Source: an uncultured Muribaculaceae bacterium | GTDB lineage: Bacteria > Bacteroidota > Bacteroidia > Bacteroidales > Muribaculaceae | Direction: 5' to 3' | Length of the DNA: 64,000 bases | Assembly (NCBI GenBank): GCA_910577585.1 | Contig: CAJTNN010000004.1 | Span: 62,001 to 126,000 of the forward strand | Notes under the pieces: model-generated | Databases searched by the model: none | Seen by the model: the letters and a program-made list of their open reading frames with translations, nothing else | What the model was told of the DNA's origin: nothing | Program-made: the position numbers and the translations under genes | In this document: piece after piece, positions 46,520 to 54,953 of the stretch | Position numbering within the stretch: position 1 is the first letter of the stretch | Layout of the letters: each line of letters starts with the position of its first letter

Positions 46520-47287
46520 CTATGCCATACCGGGAATGACCGGTTTGGGAAAAGCTGCGATAACCTGACCTATGGCGTATCCCACCGGATGAATCGAGAA
46601 TCTTATCTCGCGTGTGCGGGTGTGGAATGTGGTGGAGATGATCACCTCTCTGTCACGTGGATTAGCATCCTTGCAATCCACAAACTCCTCTCTGAACTTA
46701 GGCAGACGCTTACATATGAAATCATCTATCAGCGCTGCATCACCGTCATAGTCCGGCAGCCCGCGCACTACCTGAAAAGCATCAGATTGCAAAATACCTT
46801 TCAGCACATCCTCCATATCCGGCTTAAATTCTGTAATCTGCCATGCACGCCTGATTTTATACTGCGGCTGGTTCTCTGTCGATTTATGCTTGCGGAGCAC
46901 AACCACGGCAGGGAGTTGCAACTTGCTGAAATCAATCCCCTTCGTAGCGAAAATCAGATCCTGGTCGTTGATATGGCAATATTTCATTGAATTCCCTTCT
47001 ACTGCAAATACACGGTAATCTTCAGGATTCAGGGGTTGGCCATATTTGTCCTCAAACTTTATCAGGCTCAGAGCAGGGATGTCGATGCTTTTCGGAGTTA
47101 GCTTTGAGTCATCATCAGAGCCTGCCAGAGCCGTAGCCACACTCATCATCCGGCGCAGCATCGCCTGGCGGGTTGACGCACGCTCCTTTCGAGTCCGCAT
47201 TGCCATCCCGACAAACAGATATACGAATATGCATGCTGCCACCGCCAGCGCTATCCAAAGCAGAGTGATAAAAATATTCGTATCCAT
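46520..47287 (-). CDS. Membrane-anchored S24/LexA-peptidase-like protein
   Basis: 255 aa. One N-terminal TM helix (about 7-29) is followed by a basic stretch RTRKERASTR. Residues ~90-150 resemble an S24 Ser-Lys peptidase core: VEGNSM (96-101, Ser100 as candidate nucleophile), then NDQDLIFA where LexA has DGD, a beta stretch PAVVVLRKH, and Lys144 in YKIRRAW as candidate general base. The C-terminal ~100 residues are unfamiliar. LexA-type proteins cleave themselves on stress signals; whether this one cuts itself or another protein is unknown. It forms a three-gene run with two small membrane proteins and is AT-richer than its neighbours. Confidence 0.7.
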   Translation of the reverse strand: MDTNIFITLLWIALAVAACIFVYLFVGMAMRTRKERASTRQAMLRRMMSVATALAGSDDDSKLTPKSIDIPALSLIKFEDKYGQPLNPEDYRVFAVEGNSMKYCHINDQDLIFATKGIDFSKLQLPAVVVLRKHKSTENQPQYKIRRAWQITEFKPDMEDVLKGILQSDAFQVVRGLPDYDGDAALIDDFICKRLPKFREEFVDCKDANPRDREVIISTTFHTRTREIRFSIHPVGYAIGQVIAAFPKPVIPGMA

Positions 47288-47517
47288 TAGAATTGAGATT
47301 TTGAGGATCCAACATTGAAGAGAGCCAGATGACTCCCGATATTATTCATGAAATGCGTTGACATAAACTTAAGCCAACACATCGTGGCTACGCCGAAACA
47401 TCCCCAGAGCCAGTCAAGCTCCGGACACCTGAAGAATAGATAAGTAAGCACGCCTGTTGCAACTACCGACAACAGCACTTTAATCAACAGATATATCAGC
47501 GTGACACCAAACTGCAT
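47287..47517 (-). CDS. Small two-TM membrane protein
   Basis: 76 aa. Two hydrophobic segments (about 4-25 and 31-52) suggest a small membrane protein; the C-terminus FMNNIGSHLALFNVGSSKSQF is polar. The stop overlaps the start of the S24-like gene by one base, so translation is coupled. No family recognised. A role as membrane partner of the S24-like protein is inference. Confidence 0.65.
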   Translation of the reverse strand: MQFGVTLIYLLIKVLLSVVATGVLTYLFFRCPELDWLWGCFGVATMCWLKFMSTHFMNNIGSHLALFNVGSSKSQF

Positions 47518-47539
47518 TTCTTTATAGACACATGCAGTG

Positions 47540-47815
47540 TCAAAAAAGGTTAATTATACATTCCCCAAGAAATACGACATATACTATAAGTCCGCTGAAA
47601 AATATTCTCTCTACAAGAATCTTGTTTTCCAAAGATATCGGAATAGGTGTCTGACTGGCTTCATGTATTTTAGCGGCTGACTCCGAGATATCAGGCACTG
47701 TGAGCAGATTAAGCGCACCAAGAACGATTCCGATCAGCCACAGCAACATATGCAGCCACGGTATGACTGATGGATGATTCAGAAGGTGAGAATTGGTTGG
47801 CTTGTCATTGCCCAT
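47540..47815 (-). CDS. Small membrane protein, 91 aa
   Basis: Two hydrophobic segments, about 18-38 (PWLHMLLWLIGIVLGALNLL) and 67-91 (IFFSGLIVYVVFLGECIINLF), are separated by a polar linker. No family recognised. It is the first gene of the three-gene unit, 22 bp before the next, with a promoter at 47844-47875. Confidence 0.65.
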   Translation of the reverse strand: MGNDKPTNSHLLNHPSVIPWLHMLLWLIGIVLGALNLLTVPDISESAAKIHEASQTPIPISLENKILVERIFFSGLIVYVVFLGECIINLF

Positions 47816-47843
47816 AAAGAATGCCTAAATAGTCTATTTTATG

Positions 47844-47875
47844 CAAAATTAATCAAAATTCAATAAAGAGCCAAT
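47844..47875 (-). promoter_or_regulatory. Predicted promoter for the S24-like cluster
   Basis: On the minus strand TAATTTTG (47844-47851) is a full -7 match, with ATTG (47872-47875, 3 of 4) at a 20-bp spacing. The start codon lies 29 bp downstream. Confidence 0.5.
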
Positions 47876-47920
47876 TATCCCAATCTAAAAATTCAATAAA
47901 GCGTTGGCGTTGGGCGTGGG

Positions 47921-48611
47921 CGTTAAGTTAAGGATACAACTTTGGCTGAGTTGGCTTGGAAGATGGGGAAGGAATTTTTTAGGCGCGGATCGTTCTCTTA
48001 CTCGCTGCAATGCAGCTCGTTGCGAGCGCGGATGGAATGGATTAACGCGGATTTTCTTTTGCTTCAGATGCTAATTGGATGGGGCGCAGGCACATCGGCA
48101 CTATGCGCCTTGTGGCGACGCGGATGGTGCCGGATGCTAATCGACCCCCAAGAGACTACATACTTTTCACGGGAGAACGGTGGTTACGGGAGTACGGGGT
48201 TACGGGAGTACGGTGGCTAACGGGAGTACGGCTTTTTACGTGACGGGAGAACGTTTTTTACGGGAGAACGATGGTGAAGACACTCGGCTTTTTCGTTCTC
48301 CCGTTGAATCTCCCGTTCTCCCGTAAGAATTCCTTGTACACCCGTAAAAGCCCCGTTCTCCCGTGAAATCCGTATCATGGGGGAGGGCGCAGCTATCCGC
48401 GAGCTTCAAGGCGCTCAGCGCCGAGATGCATCCGTCCCCACCCGCGTGCAACCCTGCGTATACATAGCACAAATATGATCCGCGTTAATCCATCCCATCC
48501 GCGGCGCAGTCGCGCAGCTACAAGCGAAAAAATCCGCGCCTTTAAATTCATTCCCCATCTTATCAATAAATTCATCCCCATCTTACCAATTGATTCTTCC
48601 TTAACTTAACG
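47921..48611. repeat. Full-length palindromic element (copy B) with ACGGGAG(A/T)ACG arrays
   Basis: Perfect 14-bp terminal inverted repeats CGTTAAGTTAAGGA (47921-47934, complement 48598-48611) enclose two halves that are imperfect inverted copies: AAGATGGGGAAGGAATTT, AGGCGCGGAT and GGATTAACGCGGAT occur in the left arm and, inverted, in the right arm. Around the centre are six forward copies of ACGGGAG(A/T)ACG (48169, 48186, 48202, 48220, 48243, 48260) and three inverted CGTTCTCCCGT (48294, 48314, 48354). No transposase is encoded. Copy A at 35044-35473 is a second, truncated member. A mobile non-autonomous element or a structured RNA/DNA signal are both possible. Confidence 0.85.
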
Positions 48612-48666
48612 GAGTTGGGCGTAGCGTCGGGTCTGACAAGTCTGACCCACACTTCCGGCGAGGGAG

Positions 48667-49281
48667 TCAGTTATGGCCGTTGAAAGGCTCGACCGTGGCC
48701 TCACCCTCTTGCGAGATGCCCTCGCGGATGAGCACCTTCTTTATCGTCAGCCAGATAACTTCGAGGTCGGTCAGAAACGTCAGATGGTCAACATACCACA
48801 CATCCAGCTCAAACTTCCGATGCCACGGAATCGAATTACGCCCGTGACACTGCGCCCAGCCGGTGATACCCGGTCTCACCTCGTGGCGGCGAGCCTGCTC
48901 AGGCGAATAGAGCGGCAGATACTTCACCACCAGCGGGCGCGGCCCCACCAGCGACATATCCCCCTTCAGCACATTCCACAACTGCGGCAGCTCATCCACC
49001 GAAGTAGAACGCACCAGCCGCCCCACCTTAGTGAGGCGCTGCGCATCCGGCAACAACTTGCCATCCGCATCGCGCTCATCAGTCATCGTCTTGAACTTCA
49101 CCACGCGGAAGATTCGCCCATCCTTACCCGGGCGCTCCTGAAAGAAGAAAGCCCCCGCCCCCTTGTTGGCGAAATGCAGCCACGCCGTCACCGCCGCCAG
49201 CGGCAGCGCCAGCACCAGCAGCGCGCCCCCGCTCGCCACTACATCAATCCCCCGCTTCACAAATCGCCTGTAGATACCCAT
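48667..49281 (-). CDS. PglC/WcaJ-type initiating sugar phosphate transferase
   Basis: 204 aa from MGIYRRFVKRGIDVVASGGA (49281); the frame extends to 49377. One N-terminal hydrophobic segment is followed by the bacterial sugar transferase domain: FKTMTDERDADGK, STSVDELPQLWNVLKGDMSL, VGPRPLVVKYLPLY and RHEVRPGITGWAQ. It transfers a sugar-1-phosphate onto undecaprenyl phosphate to start a repeat unit. The short monotopic form resembles PglC. It lies last in the glycan operon and its upstream end overlaps the tail of the epimerase gene region. Confidence 0.93.
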   Translation of the reverse strand: MGIYRRFVKRGIDVVASGGALLVLALPLAAVTAWLHFANKGAGAFFFQERPGKDGRIFRVVKFKTMTDERDADGKLLPDAQRLTKVGRLVRSTSVDELPQLWNVLKGDMSLVGPRPLVVKYLPLYSPEQARRHEVRPGITGWAQCHGRNSIPWHRKFELDVWYVDHLTFLTDLEVIWLTIKKVLIREGISQEGEATVEPFNGHN

Positions 49282-49291
49282 CTCACTCAGA

Positions 49292-50344
49292 TTATAGGTT
49301 ATAATATTCTTTGAACCATGCAACCGTCTTGTCAATTCCATCTTGTAATGGAGTTGAGGGCTTGAATCCTGTAGCAATAGCTAAGGCAGATGAATCGGCA
49401 TATGTCTGATAGACATCCCCTTTTTGCATAGGAAGGAATTCTTTTAATGCCTCTTTACCTATGGATTTTTCTATACACTCTATATAATCCATAAGTTTAG
49501 TAGGATGCTGGTTCCCTATATTGAAAATCTGATATGGAGCCGAAGAGGAAGCCGGGTCAGGGTTTTCGCAGTCCCATTTTTCTTTTCCTTCTGGGAGGAC
49601 ATCAATGACTCGGACTACACCTTCTACTATATCATCAATATAAGTAAAGTCCCTCAGCATATCGCCGTTGTTGAACACTTTTATCGGGCGGTTATGTAGG
49701 ATGGCGTCCATGAAAAGAAATGGAGACATGTCGGGGCGTCCCCAGGGGCCGTATACTGTAAAGAACCGTAATCCGGTAGTAGGTAAGTTATAGAGCTTTG
49801 AGTAGGCATGAGCCATCAATTCATTGCTCTTTTTTGTGGCTGCATATAGACTAACCGGATGTGCGATTCCATCATGTTCAGAGAATGGTACTTTGCCGTT
49901 TAATCCGTATACACTGGATGATGAGGCATAAACAAGATGTTTGACATCGCTATTGCGGCATCCTTCCAAAACGTTTATGAATCCGTCAACATTACTTTCA
50001 ATATAAGCATGCGGATTCGAAATAGAGTATCTTACTCCAGCCTGAGCCCCGAGATTAATAACGATATCAAAGCCACCATTTGCAAATAGCATAGCCATGG
50101 CCTGAGTATCTTCAAGGTTCATCCGTATGAAACTGAAGGTAGGAAATTTTGAGCTCTGAGTGAATTTGTACCATCCGATACTCTCTTTTTGAATTCCTAA
50201 CTGATGCAACCTGCTTTCTTTAAGTTCAGTAGAATAATAATCGTTTAGATTGTCTAATCCTACGACTGTTTCTCCTTTTTCAAGGAGTCTATGACATACC
50301 GCACTGCCTATGAATCCCGCAGCTCCGGTTACTAAAATCTTCAT
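49292..50344 (-). CDS. NAD-dependent epimerase, UDP-glucuronate 4-epimerase-like
   Basis: 350 aa from MKILVTGAAGFIGSAVCHRL (50344). An extended SDR with GAAGFIGS for NAD, YASSSSVYG for the catalytic Ser region, and YAATKKSNELMAHAY with the YxxxK dyad. The overall pattern and length match the CapI/UDP-glucuronate epimerase group that supplies galacturonate for capsules. Other NDP-sugar epimerase or dehydratase activities cannot be excluded. It lies between the acyl cassette and the initiating transferase, with a 139-bp gap to the synthase gene that contains a GATTGGG/CCCAATC hairpin. Confidence 0.9.
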   Translation of the reverse strand: MKILVTGAAGFIGSAVCHRLLEKGETVVGLDNLNDYYSTELKESRLHQLGIQKESIGWYKFTQSSKFPTFSFIRMNLEDTQAMAMLFANGGFDIVINLGAQAGVRYSISNPHAYIESNVDGFINVLEGCRNSDVKHLVYASSSSVYGLNGKVPFSEHDGIAHPVSLYAATKKSNELMAHAYSKLYNLPTTGLRFFTVYGPWGRPDMSPFLFMDAILHNRPIKVFNNGDMLRDFTYIDDIVEGVVRVIDVLPEGKEKWDCENPDPASSSAPYQIFNIGNQHPTKLMDYIECIEKSIGKEALKEFLPMQKGDVYQTYADSSALAIATGFKPSTPLQDGIDKTVAWFKEYYNL

Positions 50345-50483
50345 ATGATGATGAATTAAAAAACCATCCCAGTCCAAGAGGGATTGTGGGGAATTTGAAA
50401 TAGCGCCTCTTGAACTAGGGATGGTAGTTTTAATATTTTAAAGTGATTGGGTAATCCCAATCAAGTTGAATATGACGTAGAGG

Positions 50484-51542
50484 TCAGATATATTGCAGCG
50501 GCGGAATCGCCATCGGGCCGAAGGTGGCCGACATGGTGCCCCAGCTTAGTCCGAGGCCGAAGCTCGACATCAGCAGGCGCTGTGGGCCGCTGGTGAGCTG
50601 GTCGCGCAGACGCGTCACCATCAGCGACGGGAGCGAAGCACCGCCGAGATTGCCATATTCCTCCAGATTGTAGGGCACTTTGTCAAGCGGCAGTTTCAAC
50701 TTCTTCACCACGCGGTCTACAATCATCTTGTTGGCCTGATGAATCAGGAAATAATCCACATCCTTCTCGCGGTCAATCTCCTCATCAGCCATAAACTGTG
50801 CCACCGACTTAGGCGGACGCGAAATGGCGAATGCAAAGACGTCCATGCCGTTGATGAGCGTATGGATAGGCGCACGCACAATGCCGTTGCCGAAATCCTC
50901 CTCCACAAACGACTCCGGAGTAGCCGGATGGCGGAAGCCACCGTGCGGGGTCATCAATGCCTGATACCCCTTGCCGAGAGTGTGGAAATCCACCACAATC
51001 TCAGGCGCCTGGGGGTCATACTCCAGCGCTATGGCAGTGCCGCAATCGCCGAAGAGGGGCACACGGCTCTTATCCTTCATCGAACCCATGCGCAGCGCCG
51101 TGTCGCCAATCAGCAGAAGCGCCCGGCGCACATTGCCGGTGGTCAGCAGATTGCTTCCAACTGTGATTGCATACAGACAACCGCAGCAACCCATCGGCAT
51201 GTCAAGGCAGAAGGTGGTTTCGGGCAAGCCCATGCGGTCCTGCAAGATGCAGGAGGTAGGGGGAGTCTTGTAATCACCCGTCACCGACTCAAAAATAAGC
51301 ACATCGATCGACTCCCGCTCCCATCCCAACTCAGCGAGCAGAGCATCCGCCGCCTTCTGGCACATATCAGATGCGCACACATCCTCCGCCGCCAGGTGTC
51401 GCCGCTTGATGCCGACGGTATTGTTGAAGACCTCCGCCTCCTCAGCAGAGAAGAGGTCGATGTCAGAGGTGGCCACCACGTTTTCAGGCACACATGCCGC
51501 CACGCCCGCCATTCTGACATTATTGATTCTCCATTTAGCCAT
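50484..51542 (-). CDS. FabH-like 3-oxoacyl-ACP synthase III
   Basis: 352 aa. The Cys-His-Asn triad is Cys119 (in LDMPMGCCGC), His268 (LIHQANKMI) and Asn298 (EYGNLGGASLPSL), so it should be active. FabH-type enzymes condense an acyl starter with malonyl-ACP. In this position it likely extends an acyl chain on the dedicated carrier proteins rather than serving housekeeping fatty acid synthesis. It is 12 bp downstream of the ACP gene and is the last gene of the acyl cassette. Confidence 0.93.
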   Translation of the reverse strand: MAKWRINNVRMAGVAACVPENVVATSDIDLFSAEEAEVFNNTVGIKRRHLAAEDVCASDMCQKAADALLAELGWERESIDVLIFESVTGDYKTPPTSCILQDRMGLPETTFCLDMPMGCCGCLYAITVGSNLLTTGNVRRALLLIGDTALRMGSMKDKSRVPLFGDCGTAIALEYDPQAPEIVVDFHTLGKGYQALMTPHGGFRHPATPESFVEEDFGNGIVRAPIHTLINGMDVFAFAISRPPKSVAQFMADEEIDREKDVDYFLIHQANKMIVDRVVKKLKLPLDKVPYNLEEYGNLGGASLPSLMVTRLRDQLTSGPQRLLMSSFGLGLSWGTMSATFGPMAIPPLQYI

Positions 51543-51554
51543 TATGCCGACGAA

Positions 51555-51794
51555 TTAGATTTCCACATCCTGGCGGCGCAGAATCTCTTTGCCGGCCTCA
51601 TAAGAGATGAATGCCATGATATCCTCCGGGTCGAACATCACATCGAAACTCTCCTCGGCCAGGGTCACGAGATTCAGCTGGTGCACCGAATCCCATAGCT
51701 CCACATTATCCTTGGAGAATGATGCATCGAGCACTTCGGGCTTCACACCGAACACTTCGGTGAAGATTGAATTATATTTTTCAAGATTGTCCAT
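51555..51794 (-). CDS. Acyl carrier protein 1 of glycan locus
   Basis: 79 aa from MDNLEKYNSIFTEVFGV (51794). An acidic four-helix ACP fold with the phosphopantetheine Ser36 in ELWDSVHQLNLV (typically DSL; here DSV). The frame to 51866 would add an AT-rich non-coding leader. The 34-bp spacer to the ligase gene is an 18-bp tandem duplication. It probably carries the acyl intermediate between the ligase, reductases and synthase. Confidence 0.9.
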   Translation of the reverse strand: MDNLEKYNSIFTEVFGVKPEVLDASFSKDNVELWDSVHQLNLVTLAEESFDVMFDPEDIMAFISYEAGKEILRRQDVEI

Positions 51795-51829
51795 AGTCGT
51801 GTATATAAGATTAGTCGTGTATATGAGAT
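51794..51829. repeat. 18-bp tandem duplication in ACP leader
   Basis: TAGTCGTGTATATAAGAT (51794-51811) is followed by TAGTCGTGTATATGAGAT (51812-51829), one mismatch. It fills the whole gap between the ACP start and the ligase stop, so it doubles the spacer. Confidence 0.8.
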
Positions 51830-53217
51830 TAATTGAGTTTGCTATATAGAATTTTACCCGCCTCATTGCGCGGCAGAGAATCGATGACTCTCACCTCAAT
51901 GGCAGTTGCCGGCACCTTGATTGCCTCCATCAGGCGCTCCTTCGCCACATCAGCCTGTGCGGCATCAGAGAGATAGATAAGCAGCTTGGTGTCATCACCC
52001 GAGCATGCGCACTCGCAGGTGATATGAGCCTTAAGGATATTCTCGCACTCATCAAGCCCCACGCGATTGCCGTAGAGTTTCAGAAAGCGCCCCATGCGCC
52101 CCTTGATGAAGTAGAACCCATCGGCATCACGGTAAGCGATATCTCCTGTGGGCAGAAAACCATGCCGCTCATCGCCAAGCGCAAGATCCTCGCGGCATCG
52201 GGCATAGCCCATGGTCACATTCCGCCCCTCATAGCACATCTCCCCCTCAGCCGGCGACTCCGGAATCTCATTGCCGTCGAGGTCGCGAATCGAAAGGCGT
52301 CCGTTGGGAACAGCTATGCCGATGCTCCCCATCTTTGAAATGGCATATTCAGGCGGCAACCACGCCATGCGAGCCGAACCCTCCGACTGACCATAAGTAG
52401 CAATCCAATCCTTGCCATTGTCGCGGCAATACTCAGCGTATTTCAGATTCAGGTCAGCCGGCATCTTGCCGCCCCCTTGCGTCAGGAGTTTCAGATTCGG
52501 CAGTTTCATGCGCATGAAGCGCATCTTGTCGAGAAGCTCGAAACTGAAGGGGACACCCGTGAAGCTTGTGGCCTGCTTCAGGAGCGCCCAGAATTCCGTG
52601 TCGGTCATCTTGCGGTCGGTAATCAGCAGAGTCGCTCCGACCTTCAGATGGCTGAATACCATCGACAGCCCCATCGTGTAATGCAGCGGTAGTACCATCA
52701 GCGGACGGTCAGCCTCCGTCAGCCCGAAGAATGTGGATATATTGAGAGCCGCGGCCTCGATATTGTCATACTTATGACGCACGAGCTTCGGGCTCCCCGT
52801 AGAACCGGATGTAGGCAGCAGATGGCTCAGTTCGTTGTTGAGCTTGGCATGCGGAGCGCCGGTGGCGCGCAGACGATAGCCGAATTCATCGGCCACTATC
52901 GGTTCGGTCTGCACCTCAGCCATCGCCGCCGGCGCCACTATATACTCCGGCAGATAGGTATTGGTGAGAGTGCCGAGAAGAGCCGGCTCGGTGTGGGCGT
53001 TAAGAATCAGTGGCACCTGACCCGCCAGAATCGATGCCATTACCCATGCGATACCCCCCACATTATTCTCAGTCAGTAGGAAGAGCAGCGAATGCGCCGG
53101 CATCGAATGCTCAATCAATTCGGCGAGGGCCCGAATCTGACCGTAGGTGAGCTGAGTCCCATCGGAGTCGATGGCCGCTATGCGGTCAGCTTCCCATTTA
53201 TCTATATCTATCAGCAT
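51829..53217 (-). CDS. Acyl-/aryl-adenylating ligase (AMP-dependent synthetase)
   Basis: 462 aa. The ANL motif is LLPTSGSTGSPKLVRHKYDN (the P-loop-like A3), followed by GEMCYEGRNVTMGYA, LPTGDIAYRDADGFYFIKGR (A7-A8) and the C-terminal lysine motif LPRNEAGKILYSKLN. It adenylates a carboxylate and likely loads it onto one of the adjacent ACPs. The short N-terminal domain and the absence of a CoA-specific signature fit carrier-protein loading. The substrate is not deducible. Gap of 6 bp to the SDR upstream. Confidence 0.9.
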   Translation of the reverse strand: MLIDIDKWEADRIAAIDSDGTQLTYGQIRALAELIEHSMPAHSLLFLLTENNVGGIAWVMASILAGQVPLILNAHTEPALLGTLTNTYLPEYIVAPAAMAEVQTEPIVADEFGYRLRATGAPHAKLNNELSHLLPTSGSTGSPKLVRHKYDNIEAAALNISTFFGLTEADRPLMVLPLHYTMGLSMVFSHLKVGATLLITDRKMTDTEFWALLKQATSFTGVPFSFELLDKMRFMRMKLPNLKLLTQGGGKMPADLNLKYAEYCRDNGKDWIATYGQSEGSARMAWLPPEYAISKMGSIGIAVPNGRLSIRDLDGNEIPESPAEGEMCYEGRNVTMGYARCREDLALGDERHGFLPTGDIAYRDADGFYFIKGRMGRFLKLYGNRVGLDECENILKAHITCECACSGDDTKLLIYLSDAAQADVAKERLMEAIKVPATAIEVRVIDSLPRNEAGKILYSKLN

Positions 53218-53223
53218 ATCGTA

Positions 53224-53961
53224 TTATATTGAGGCGCAGCCATCTACGCCGAGAATCTGGCCCGAGATATAAGAGGCGTTATCAGAAGCAAGGAAGCAGA
53301 CAGCGTTAGCGATATCCTCCGGTTCACCGAGGCGCCCGAGTGCGATGCGCCCGATGCGCCCATCGATTTTATCGCCCGAAGCCTCATACAGTTCTTCGAA
53401 GCGTTCAGTCTTCACAATACCGGGAGCCACAGCATTCACGCGTATACCCTGCGCGGCCAATTCCTTGGCCGACGACTTGGTGAAGGAGATAATCGCACCC
53501 TTCGTGGCCGAATAAGCCGACTGACCCGGCGAACCGAGAACGGCCGTAACCGAGGCGATATTCACGATAGAGCCTCCCCCTGTGCGCGCCATGATGCGCG
53601 ATACGAGCTGAATCAGCTCAATCACCGCAATCACATTCACGCGAAACATCAATTCAGTCTCTTCGCGTAGAATCATGCCGATTTTCTTATTGAAAACCAC
53701 TCCCGCATTATTGACAAGCACATCGATGCGCCCCTGCTCCTTCTTGACCTGCATCATGGCCGTCTTGGCCCCCTGCTGGTCAGTCACATCAAAATAGAGG
53801 GGATGAAAAGCCGGATTCGCATCAGCCAAAGCCTGCATCGAACCCTCAGCGCGGTCGCAACCATACACTATGGCCCCCTCGGCAAGCATCTTCTCCGCGA
53901 TGCGGCGTCCGATACCCTGCGCGGCACCTGTCACCACGCACACTTTATCTTTCAGAATCAT
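53224..53961 (-). CDS. SDR, FabG-like 3-oxoacyl-ACP reductase
   Basis: 245 aa. NAD(P)-binding TGAAQGIGRRIAEKML, NNAG, and the SAYSATKGA catalytic YxxxK. The length and the motif VNVIAVIELIQLVSRIM are those of FabG. In the acyl cassette it would reduce a 3-keto group on the ACP, giving a 3-hydroxyacyl product. 6 bp from the next gene in each direction, so one operon. Confidence 0.92.
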   Translation of the reverse strand: MILKDKVCVVTGAAQGIGRRIAEKMLAEGAIVYGCDRAEGSMQALADANPAFHPLYFDVTDQQGAKTAMMQVKKEQGRIDVLVNNAGVVFNKKIGMILREETELMFRVNVIAVIELIQLVSRIMARTGGGSIVNIASVTAVLGSPGQSAYSATKGAIISFTKSSAKELAAQGIRVNAVAPGIVKTERFEELYEASGDKIDGRIGRIALGRLGEPEDIANAVCFLASDNASYISGQILGVDGCASI

Positions 53962-53967
53962 AAGTCA

Positions 53968-54726
53968 CTATACAAGCGAGCGGCCACCGTCGATCACAAG
54001 GTCAGTGCCCGTAATCCACGCCGCCGCATCCGATAAAAGGTATATGATGGAATAAGCTATCTCCTCTGGCTTCCCATAGCGGCGCAATGGATAGCGCTCC
54101 ATATCTTTGGCGATAGCCTCGGCGTCAGTCGTCCGGTGAATCAGCGGAGTCTCCACGCGGCCGGGATGGACGGCATTGCACCGCACTCCCTTTGGGGATA
54201 GCTCGAGAGCCGCATACTTCATGTATGCGCTCAAAGCACTCTTCGAGGCTCCGTAGATGCCATTGCCGGCAGCTACGTTGGAATATCCCGATATTGAGGC
54301 CGTGAACACCACCGACGCACCCTTCGCCAGACGCTTCCTCTTTACAAGAGCCTTCATCAGCAGCATCGGCGCGAAACAATTCACGCCGAAAATCTCGCTG
54401 AGGTCGCGCTCCGTATAGAACTGCAGAGTCTTCATGCGGTTGATGCCCGCATTGCAGACCACACCGTCCAACTCCGGCAGACGCGCCACCAGCTCCGTTA
54501 TAGCGTCAGATTCCGAGAGGTCGCAGACCTCAATCTGAGCCTCGCAGCCCGACTCCAAAGCGGTGGCAGTGGCCTCAAGAGCCTCACGGTTGCGTCCCAC
54601 AAGCACGCACTGTGCTGCTCCCATGCGAGAAGCCTCTAAGGCTGTGGCGCGTCCGATGCCCGATGAGGCTCCGGTAATCAGCAACCGTTTGCCATCAAGA
54701 TGGAAAGGGGAGTGGAGTTGGCTCAT
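53968..54726 (-). CDS. SDR 2 of the acyl cassette
   Basis: 252 aa. NAD(P) motif ITGASSGIGRATALEASRMG, VVCNAGINRMKT and catalytic YGASKSALSAYMKYAAL. Close in pattern to acyl or sugar-processing SDRs of capsule loci. Two SDRs in one cassette suggest two reductions, or one with a different substrate (for example a hydroxy-acid). ATGA overlap with the ACP2 gene. Confidence 0.9.
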   Translation of the reverse strand: MSQLHSPFHLDGKRLLITGASSGIGRATALEASRMGAAQCVLVGRNREALEATATALESGCEAQIEVCDLSESDAITELVARLPELDGVVCNAGINRMKTLQFYTERDLSEIFGVNCFAPMLLMKALVKRKRLAKGASVVFTASISGYSNVAAGNGIYGASKSALSAYMKYAALELSPKGVRCNAVHPGRVETPLIHRTTDAEAIAKDMERYPLRRYGKPEEIAYSIIYLLSDAAAWITGTDLVIDGGRSLV

Positions 54727-54947
54727 TTCTTTGACTGCATGCGGTTGTAGAGGTCAGCCACTGTGGTGCATGCGCGCATATCCTCAGCGTTGAAAGTCAC
54801 GCCATACTCCTCATCGATCATGCCTATCACCGACAGACCGGCGATTGAATCCCAATCGTCGAGCTCGCGGAAGATAGTTTCACCCGACACCTGAGCCGGA
54901 TCCAGATCGTCAAATACCTCTGTGAATTTTTCAATAAACTCTTTCAT
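54723..54947 (-). CDS. Acyl carrier protein 2 of glycan locus
   Basis: 74 aa. ACP fold with the phosphopantetheine Ser34 in DDWDSIAGLSVIGM. Acidic, as expected. The ATGA overlap with the following SDR gene means translational coupling. A second ACP in the same operon suggests separate priming and elongation carriers, by analogy with similar capsule-locus cassettes. Confidence 0.92.
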   Translation of the reverse strand: MKEFIEKFTEVFDDLDPAQVSGETIFRELDDWDSIAGLSVIGMIDEEYGVTFNAEDMRACTTVADLYNRMQSKK

Positions 54948-54953
54948 AATTAA

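Larger units (their letters stand above)
47816..48666. other. Large intergenic region containing palindromic element
   Basis: About 850 bp without a credible gene. It holds the promoter of the 47815 gene, the 691-bp palindrome (47921-48611) and a short stretch with tandem GTCTGAC (about 48632-48648). Short ORFs in it are by-products of the repeats. Confidence 0.7.

Noticed and set aside
46391..46990. 199-codon plus-strand ORF
   Set aside because: Mostly antisense to the S24-like gene; its sequence lacks family features, while the minus frame has a TM segment and S24-type motifs.
48161..48364. CRISPR-like array of short repeats
   Set aside because: The repeats are 11 bp, in both orientations, with spacers of 5-24 bp and no cas genes; they belong to the palindromic element.
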